Assembly: GCA_910588825.1 (NCBI GenBank)
Contig: CAJURF010000057.1
Coordinates: forward strand, 1 to 23,619
Origin: an uncultured Lachnospiraceae bacterium
Lineage (GTDB): Bacteria > Bacillota > Clostridia > Lachnospirales > Lachnospiraceae
Direction: 5' to 3'
DNA length: 23,619 bases
Made by a program: the position numbers and the translations under genes. Shown here piece by piece: positions 22,799 to 23,619 of this stretch. A model generated the notes under the pieces. That model worked only from the letters and a program-made list of their open reading frames with translations. It searched no databases and was not told where the DNA came from. The stretch's first letter is position 1; every line of letters begins with the position of its first letter.

Positions 22799-23488
22799 GT
22801 GAACCCAAAAGAGATCGGAGCTTTTCTGAAACAGCTTCGCAGTGAAAAAGGCGTTACGCAAGAACAGTTGGCAGAAATTCTAGGTGTCTCAGGAAGAACT
22901 GTTTCCAGATGGGAAACAGGGCGAAATCTGCCTGACCTTAGTATTTTGGTGCAGATTTCTGAATACTACCAGGTGGACATTAAAGAAATTCTAAATGGAG
23001 AAAGGAGAAGCGGGAATATGGATAACGAATTAAAGGAAACCTTATTAAAAGCTGCTGATTACAGTGAATTGGAAAAGCAGAGAGCTGCAAGAACCGGGAA
23101 TATTTCGTTTTGTATCATGTTTCTGGTATGCGCTGTGGTGATTGTCGTACAAATGCTTATAACAGGAAACCTCTCTCTGGTTATTGGAGAAACGATATCT
23201 TTATCTGCCGGAGGAGTGATATATATTTTTTCTGCTATAAGAAATGGCGCATGGAATGGAGGCTTGACGAAAAGCACTCCGAAAAAGGACTTAATTATCA
23301 GCTTGATATGTGTAGGAATATTCAGTGTTGTGTTCTGCTTTATATTGAGGAAACATATGACCACTCCACAGGCTGTAGGGATAGCGCTTTGTTTTTTCGC
23401 TGTTCTTTCGGCAGCAGCCTTTGCATTGCTTAGAGGAATCTCGTATCTTTCGCAAAGAACGGCTGATAAATTAAATGATGCCGGGTAG
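22799..23488 (+). CDS. XRE-family HTH regulator with C-terminal membrane domain
   Basis: This is a 229-aa protein. An N-terminal XRE helix-turn-helix (5-60: LRSEKGVTQEQLAEILGVS, then RTVSRWETGRNLPDL) is followed by a linker and four hydrophobic segments (about 101-121, 125-147, 165-182, 190-213). Such HTH-plus-TM proteins act as membrane-tethered regulators. The start codon is GTG at 22799, supported by AAAGGAGG (22783-22790) with eight-base spacing; no ATG fits the HTH start. A palindrome at 22698-22711 may be its operator. Nothing in the sequence shows what it controls. Confidence 0.88.
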   Translation: MNPKEIGAFLKQLRSEKGVTQEQLAEILGVSGRTVSRWETGRNLPDLSILVQISEYYQVDIKEILNGERRSGNMDNELKETLLKAADYSELEKQRAARTGNISFCIMFLVCAVVIVVQMLITGNLSLVIGETISLSAGGVIYIFSAIRNGAWNGGLTKSTPKKDLIISLICVGIFSVVFCFILRKHMTTPQAVGIALCFFAVLSAAAFALLRGISYLSQRTADKLNDAG

Positions 23489-23518
23489 ATGAGGGGATTT
23501 TCCCCCGAAATAAGCATA

Positions 23519-23557
23519 ACAGGCAGGGCCTAAATAGCCCCAGTGCCTGTACCCTTT
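23519..23557 (+). terminator. Hairpin after the XRE gene
   Basis: ACAGGCA (23519-23525) pairs with TGCCTGT (23544-23550), with inner GGGC/GCCC (23526-23529, 23537-23540), followed by ACCCTTTA. The T-run is poor, so termination is likely but not certain. Confidence 0.5.
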
Positions 23558-23619
23558 AAACAATATAGTCCAGCTAATAAATGTCAATAGAAAAATGAAA
23601 AAAATTTTCTCCTAAAAAA

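Overview
The window looks like a chromosomal segment of a Gram-positive anaerobe of the Clostridia, most likely Lachnospiraceae. The evidence is strong AGGAGG ribosome binding sites, sigma-A promoters of TTGACA-N17-TATAAT type, a GHKL/LytTR two-component system, a Bce-type peptide exporter, Uma2 and DUF5722 proteins, and the kind of accessory genes common in gut Firmicutes. The family assignment is inference from gene content. I see no tRNA, rRNA, CRISPR array, transposase, integrase or replication origin.

Left part (1-6850). A minus-strand ATPase-nuclease fusion (121-1524) precedes a minus-strand two-component operon: LytTR response regulator, then GHKL sensor kinase, with ATGA overlap. This is divergent from a plus-strand ABC ATPase and a 10-TM Bce/FtsX-type permease. 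The shared 313-bp region carries three copies of a CCAAAYATRACA-like direct repeat, suggesting that the regulator controls the transporter. Kinase, regulator and exporter form a likely peptide-sensing or peptide-resistance module.

Core block (6868-8185). Promoter, candidate S6:S18 autoregulatory leader, rpsF, ssb, rpsR and an intrinsic terminator. This is the housekeeping anchor of the window.

Middle part (8300-17551). A 201-aa protein made largely of 16 tandem heptads (21-bp repeats) meets an SDR oxidoreductase convergently at a shared terminator. Next are a very large secreted protein with almost identical 264-bp Cys-rich repeats (minus), a HAD phosphatase plus Uma2 nuclease-fold pair (plus), a secreted DUF5722 glycosidase-like protein (plus) and a D-2-hydroxyacid dehydrogenase (minus).

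Right part (17599-23488) is accessory. It holds a small HTH protein divergent from a membrane-anchored Ser/Thr kinase; a degenerate type III toxin-antitoxin locus (consensus promoter, two 48-bp antitoxin RNA repeats, terminator, then only the first 42 codons of a ToxN/CptN-like toxin); a four-TM protein; a zinc-ribbon/TM/double-Ltp protein resembling phage superinfection-exclusion factors; an AAA ATPase with DUF4143 and a nuclease-like C-terminus; and an XRE-type regulator with a membrane domain. A recurrent motif (AGACACGCTCT) appears in several intergenic gaps and brackets the kinase-to-four-TM segment as an inverted pair, a possible scar of mobility.

The most interesting items are the type III toxin-antitoxin remnant whose RNA half still looks fully expressible, the HTH/kinase divergent pair, and the Ltp-type protein. 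Family assignments come from motif recognition, not database searches.
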